In this document: piece by piece, positions 60,671-64,000 of the stretch
How the letters are laid out: each line of letters opens with the position of its first letter
How positions within the stretch are numbered: position 1 is the first letter of the stretch
NCBI GenBank assembly: GCA_035762545.1
Contig: DASTOM010000041.1
Span: 1-64,000 of the forward strand
DNA from: JANQRA01 sp035762545
Lineage (GTDB): Bacteria > Actinomycetota > Acidimicrobiia > Spongiisociales > ZC4RG35
Length of the DNA stretch: 64,000 nucleotides
Direction: 5' to 3'
Position numbers and translations under genes: made by a program
The notes under the pieces: generated by a model
What the model saw: the letters and a program-made list of their open reading frames with translations, nothing else
Told to the model about the DNA's origin: nothing
Databases searched by the model: none

Positions 60671-61924
60671 GTGGTGGACCTGATCAGGGTCCTGTCCATC
60701 CTCGTCGTCGTCTTCGGGCACTGGCTGATGGCGGCGATCACATTCGAGGACGGCGAGATCGTCCCCGGGCATCTCTTGGAGCTCGCAGAATGGACCCATC
60801 CCCTCACCTGGGTGTTCCAGGTGATGCCGTTGTTCTTCTTCGTGGGCGGCTATTCCAACGCCCTCTCCTGGAGGTCGGCGCGCCGCCGGGGTGAGGGCTA
60901 CGGAGGTTGGCTCCGGGCCCGTTTGCGGCGGCTTGCGCTGCCCGTCGTCCCATTGCTCCTGATCTGGACTGTTGGTGGATGGGTCGGGCTCCGGCTCGGG
61001 CTCGATTGGGAAGTTCTCCAGCTGGCGTCGCGGGTGGCCCTGGTTCCCACCTGGTTCCTCGCAGCGTATGTAGTGATCGTCACCCTGGCGCCGCCGGCGC
61101 TGGCACTCTGGGAAAAGACGGGCTGGTGGTCGATCGTCACCGGAACTGCACTCGCTGGTCTGGCTGATCTGCTGTCGATCGGTGGTGACGTGGTGTGGGT
61201 CGGTTTCGCCAACTACGTCCTGGTGTGGGGCACGGTCCATCAGCTCGGCTACGCATGGGTCGACGGGTCACTGGCGACGATGCGGCGCCGGGTCGCCCTG
61301 ACGGCGATTGGTCTCGGTGGCCTACTGGCCCTGGTTTGGCTGGGCCCATATCCCGTGGCCATGGTCGGTCTGGACACCGCCGAGGTGACCAACTCATACC
61401 CGCCCCGCGTCACGCTCGTATTCCTGGGGATGTTCCAGGCGGGTGTCGTCCTGTTGGTCGAACGCTTGCTCCAGCGCTGGATGATGAATAGGACCGCCTG
61501 GACGGCCGTGGTCGTGGTGAGCTCCCGCATCATGACTCTCTACCTGTGGCACCTGACCGCGATGGTGCTGGTCATCGGGCTCGGGCTGGTGGTCGACGGA
61601 TGGGGCTTTGGCTTGGAACCGCTCGGCTCTCAGTGGTGGTGGACCAGACCGGTTTGGTTCCTGGTCGTGCTGGTTCCCACCCTCGTCCTGGTTGCGATCT
61701 TCGGTAGGTATGAGCGTCCCGAGGTCGACGACAGACCGACCCCGGCCTGGTGGCGTCCGGTCCTTGCCGTGGTGTTGATCTGCGCCGGTCTCGGCTTCCT
61801 GGCGGCGATAGGCATCGCCGACGAAGACGGTCTGAATGGTCTCGTCCTCTTCCTACCGATCATCGGAGTGATCGTCGGCGGTGTGTCACGGTTCCCGGGG
61901 GAGAGGTCGAATCACTCCCCTTAG
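60671..61924 (+). CDS. Acyltransferase-3 family integral membrane protein
   Basis: A 417-aa multi-pass protein (about 10 TM helices) with the acyltransferase-3 opening VDLIRVLSILVVVFGHWLMAA (His in FGHW), LFFFVGGYSNALSW and LYLWHLTAMVLVIG. It would acylate a surface carbohydrate or lipid. The first canonical start is GTG 60671, but family-like residues FLSAARRLAEATPESRNR are encoded in frame directly upstream, where no ATG, GTG or TTG exists; CTG 60620 or ATC 60611 may be the real start. Confidence 0.8.
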   Translation: MVDLIRVLSILVVVFGHWLMAAITFEDGEIVPGHLLELAEWTHPLTWVFQVMPLFFFVGGYSNALSWRSARRRGEGYGGWLRARLRRLALPVVPLLLIWTVGGWVGLRLGLDWEVLQLASRVALVPTWFLAAYVVIVTLAPPALALWEKTGWWSIVTGTALAGLADLLSIGGDVVWVGFANYVLVWGTVHQLGYAWVDGSLATMRRRVALTAIGLGGLLALVWLGPYPVAMVGLDTAEVTNSYPPRVTLVFLGMFQAGVVLLVERLLQRWMMNRTAWTAVVVVSSRIMTLYLWHLTAMVLVIGLGLVVDGWGFGLEPLGSQWWWTRPVWFLVVLVPTLVLVAIFGRYERPEVDDRPTPAWWRPVLAVVLICAGLGFLAAIGIADEDGLNGLVLFLPIIGVIVGGVSRFPGERSNHSP

Positions 61925-61926
61925 GA

Positions 61927-62307
61927 TCAGGTGTACTTGGCGACCTTGCCGTCGTCAGGCAGAACTGCGCTGATGATCCAGCCGACGACTGCAACGACGA
62001 TCGCCGCCAGGAACGTGTCCCAGAAGAACCCGTCCGAGGTCAGCCCCAGGTCCCACACCCCGGAGAGCCAGACCGCGAACTGGAGCACCAGGGCATTGAC
62101 GACGAGGAGAAAGAGCCCCAGGGTCAAGACGACGATCGGGAGACTGAGCAGTCTGAGGATCGGTTTCACGATCGCGTTGGACAGCCCCACGATCAGAGCG
62201 CAGATGAGGAACTGCCACCACGTACCGGAGAAGTCGAACCCGTCGATCATCCAGGTCGCCACCCAAAGGGCAGCTGCTGTCCCAGCCAGACTGATCAAGA
62301 ACGCCAT
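61927..62307 (-). CDS. PF04020-type four-TM membrane protein
   Basis: A 126-aa protein matching the mycobacterial 4-TMS (phage holin-like) family: four TM helices, IVGLSNAIVKPILRLLSLPIVVLTLGLFLLVVNALVL and WDTFLAAIVVAVVGWIISAVL. Role unknown; not phage derived in this context. Downstream of RidA on the same strand. Confidence 0.88.
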   Translation of the reverse strand: MAFLISLAGTAAALWVATWMIDGFDFSGTWWQFLICALIVGLSNAIVKPILRLLSLPIVVLTLGLFLLVVNALVLQFAVWLSGVWDLGLTSDGFFWDTFLAAIVVAVVGWIISAVLPDDGKVAKYT

Positions 62308-62328
62308 TGGGTCAATCTATCCAATGAG

Positions 62329-62343
62329 CCGACACCGTGTCGG
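62329..62343 (-). terminator. Hairpin after the RidA gene
   Basis: CCGACAC-c-GTGTCGG, a perfect 7-bp inverted repeat adjoining the RidA stop (62345-62347) and 21 nt before the PF04020 gene start, on the minus strand. Confidence 0.5.
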
Positions 62344-62344
62344 A

Positions 62345-62782
62345 TCAATCGGGGACACTTGCGATCGCCTGCAGCTCGAGGACGAGCCTGGGGTCGGTGG
62401 CCAGACGTACCACCTCCACCGAGGTGCTGGTGGCCCGGTGCTCGCCGAGGTATTCCGCCATGACCCGGTTGATTGCATCCTGATTGCGCTCCTGGTCCAC
62501 CATGAATCGGACCATTTGGACGATGTCGGTCAAACCGGCGCCCGCGGCCTCGAGGACTCGCTTCAGGTTGTCCATCGCCATGACCGCCTGTTCCCCGGGG
62601 TCTCCCGGGATCGCATCGAACTCGTCGGGTACGTGTGGATGTGAGTGGTAGACGGGGGCGGCGGTCACTCCTGAGACGTACACAGTCGAGCCCCCCGTGA
62701 CCTTGATCGCAGGCGTATAAGGCATGTTCCACCGGGGGTCGTTGTCCTCGGTGTGAATGTGTTCGACTCTGTACTCGGTCAC
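62345..62782 (-). CDS. RidA/YjgF family deaminase-type protein
   Basis: A 145-aa RidA-fold protein: MPYTPAIKVTGGSTVYVSGVTAAPVYHSHPH, GEQAVMAMDNLKRVLEAAGAGLTDIVQMVRFMVD, INRVMAEYLGEHRATSTSVEVVRLA and LVLELQAIASV. The catalytic Arg of archetypal RidA (R105 equivalent, usual RxxxxV) is not clear: TSTSVEVVRLA stands in its region, so it may act on another substrate. GTG 62782 follows AAAGGGA. Divergent from the binding-protein gene. Confidence 0.85.
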   Translation of the reverse strand: MTEYRVEHIHTEDNDPRWNMPYTPAIKVTGGSTVYVSGVTAAPVYHSHPHVPDEFDAIPGDPGEQAVMAMDNLKRVLEAAGAGLTDIVQMVRFMVDQERNQDAINRVMAEYLGEHRATSTSVEVVRLATDPRLVLELQAIASVPD

Positions 62783-62891
62783 GATGTCCCTTTCGACGAT
62801 GCGGGCGAAGATAACGAATACTGCAAGCGAACAACCGCTGCGTCTCCCGATCGCACTGCGAGCAGGGAATGGGCGTAAGTGAGACTGCGCG

Positions 62892-62903
62892 AGACGATCG
62901 TCT
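62892..62903. promoter_or_regulatory. 12-bp palindrome upstream of the binding-lipoprotein gene
   Basis: AGACGATCGTCT is a perfect palindrome 64 nt upstream of the start at 62968, in the divergent spacer to RidA. It may be an operator; chance occurrence is not excluded. Confidence 0.25.
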
Positions 62904-62967
62904 TGTGTAGTGTCGCTGAACAGTTGCACCGGCAACCAGGCAAACCATTCTGTGAGGAGGATGACAG

Positions 62968-64000
62968 ATGAGACGCCACCCGGCATGGAAGTATCTCGCC
63001 GTTCTCACCGTTCTGACGCTGCTGGTGGCAGCGTGTGGCGGTGGCGACGGCGGCTCCGACACGACAGCTGACAGTGGGACTGAAGAGCCCACCGACACCA
63101 CCGCACCTGCGACCGACACCACCGAGCCGATGACCGACACCACCGCGGGTGGAGAAGCGAGCGGTGACCCAATCCGGATCGGGGGGACTCTTGCCCTCAC
63201 CGGCTTCCTGGCTCCGACGGCTGCCATTCATCAGGCCGTGGGTGAGGTTTTCGTGGATCGGATCAACGAACAAGGTGGTCTGCTGGGCCGCCCCGTCGAA
63301 TGGGTGCTGCTCGACGATGAGTCGGCCCCGGACACATCAGCCGCCCTTTACGAGCGTCTGATCACCGAGGACGAGGTCGACCTGGTCATCGGCCCCTATG
63401 GGACGGGCAACATCACCGCCGCCATGGCGGTTGCCGAGCGCTATGGCTATGTGTTCCCCCACCACACCGCAAGTCTCACCTACGCCTACAACTACGCATG
63501 TCACTTCAGTTCGTGGTCGACCGGCCTGCACCCCAACATCACCAACCCGAACCTCGTTTACGACGCTATCGAGAGCAGTGGCAACACCCCAGAGACCATC
63601 GGATTCGTGATCAACGAGTTCCCGGGAACGATGTTCATCGCCTACGGCCAGGACGGCACTGACGAAGGTGGCGCGGTGACCGAGGCCGAGAAGCGGGGAT
63701 ACGAAGTCGTGCTGGACATCCAGTTCCCGACCGCGATCACCGACTGGGGCCAGGTTGCCGACCAGGTTGCAGCTGCCGACCCGGACTTCCTGTATATCGG
63801 AGGCCTGGGCGTCAACGCGGCAGACCTGATCACCGCCATGAACGCCATCGATTACAGCCCGAGGGGGATGTTCACTCAGTGGGATGCCCCGGGACCGCTG
63901 CTGGCCACAGAAGGCTCTGATGGGATCATGTCAGTGACCATCTTCGAGCAGCACCCACCGTTCATCGACGATCCTGAGGTCGTCGAGGTGGCCACGGAGA
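62968..64000 (+). CDS. Branched-chain-amino-acid-type (LivJ-like) substrate-binding lipoprotein (3' end cut by window edge)
   Basis: ATG 62968 follows GAGGAGG; 344 codons are visible. Signal peptide and lipobox VAAC (Cys ~23), a Thr/Asp/Glu-rich linker, then the Peripla_BP_6 fold: IRIGGTLALTGFLAPTAAIHQAVGEVFVDRINEQGG, DLVIGPYGTGNITAAMAVAERYG and VADQVAAADPDFLYIGG. Ligands of this family include branched amino acids, amides, urea and aromatic acids. Transport partners would lie beyond the right edge. Confidence 0.9.
   Translation, partial: MRRHPAWKYLAVLTVLTLLVAACGGGDGGSDTTADSGTEEPTDTTAPATDTTEPMTDTTAGGEASGDPIRIGGTLALTGFLAPTAAIHQAVGEVFVDRINEQGGLLGRPVEWVLLDDESAPDTSAALYERLITEDEVDLVIGPYGTGNITAAMAVAERYGYVFPHHTASLTYAYNYACHFSSWSTGLHPNITNPNLVYDAIESSGNTPETIGFVINEFPGTMFIAYGQDGTDEGGAVTEAEKRGYEVVLDIQFPTAITDWGQVADQVAAADPDFLYIGGLGVNAADLITAMNAIDYSPRGMFTQWDAPGPLLATEGSDGIMSVTIFEQHPPFIDDPEVVEVATE

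Noticed and set aside
61927..62307. Holin-like protein as a sign of prophage
   Set aside because: PF04020 proteins are ordinary chromosomal membrane proteins in actinobacteria, and no other phage gene is present.

Overview
The window reads as a chromosomal segment of a high-GC, F420-using actinobacterium. Supporting signs are a DUF222/HNH protein, two luciferase-like flavin/F420-type oxidoreductases, a CGNR regulator, extensive 4-bp start/stop overlaps (ATGA, GTGA, TTGA), terminator hairpins without U-tracts, and several genes whose start codon sits 6-9 nt behind a TAnnnT-like -10 element (leaderless style). Class Acidimicrobiia is my best guess, but the sequence does not prove it. No tRNA, rRNA, IS element, CRISPR array or phage block was seen.

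Layout. 1-5.7 kb: an HNH protein cut by the window edge, then a SAM-I riboswitch in front of metH and a coupled methylenetetrahydrofolate reductase. 5.8-12.4 kb: a histidine kinase overlapping a secreted, membrane-anchored protein, then small housekeeping genes (AlkZ-like wHTH, OsmC, CGNR, DUF1992, macro domain, two related zinc-ribbon proteins). 12.4-22.5 kb: a reductive pyrimidine (uracil/thymine) catabolic cluster made of semialdehyde dehydrogenase, NMT1-type ABC importer, beta-ureidopropionase, class III aminotransferase, dihydropyrimidinase and an LLM/F420-type oxidoreductase. No PreT/PreA-type dihydropyrimidine dehydrogenase is present. 22.5-26.4 kb: small genes, a frameshifted subtilase remnant beside an ECF sigma factor, and a second LLM protein. 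26.4-34.3 kb: a four-gene MacB/FtsX-type exporter operon, one ATPase of which carries an AbrB-like tail.

34.3-41.9 kb: a complete, tightly overlapped trp operon (trpE-G-D-C-F-B-A then DAHP synthase) preceded by a promoter, a 19-codon leader peptide with three consecutive Trp codons and a terminator, i.e. a classical ribosome-mediated attenuator. 41.9-58.7 kb: a sugar (probably amino-sugar or oxidised-sugar) catabolic island with SDR, KDPG-type aldolase, DeoC-type aldolase, ROK kinase, GntR/UTRA regulator, SIS protein, ROK repressor, ribose-type ABC importer, two Gfo/Idh/MocA dehydrogenases, TIM-barrel isomerase, FAD oxidoreductase, phosphotriesterase-like hydrolase and NagB-like deaminase. 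Three palindromes sharing TGTMTAKACA lie at three promoters of this island and are probably the GntR operators. 58.7-64 kb: pirin, membrane proteins, DksA/TraR, acyltransferase-3, PF04020 protein, RidA, and the start of a branched-chain-amino-acid-type binding lipoprotein cut by the right edge.

How it works together: SAM level sets methyl cycling (riboswitch on metH/metF); Trp-tRNA charging sets the trp/aroF operon (attenuator); the pyrimidine cluster would import and degrade pyrimidines to (methyl)malonate semialdehyde and acyl-CoA; the sugar island is controlled by two local regulators.
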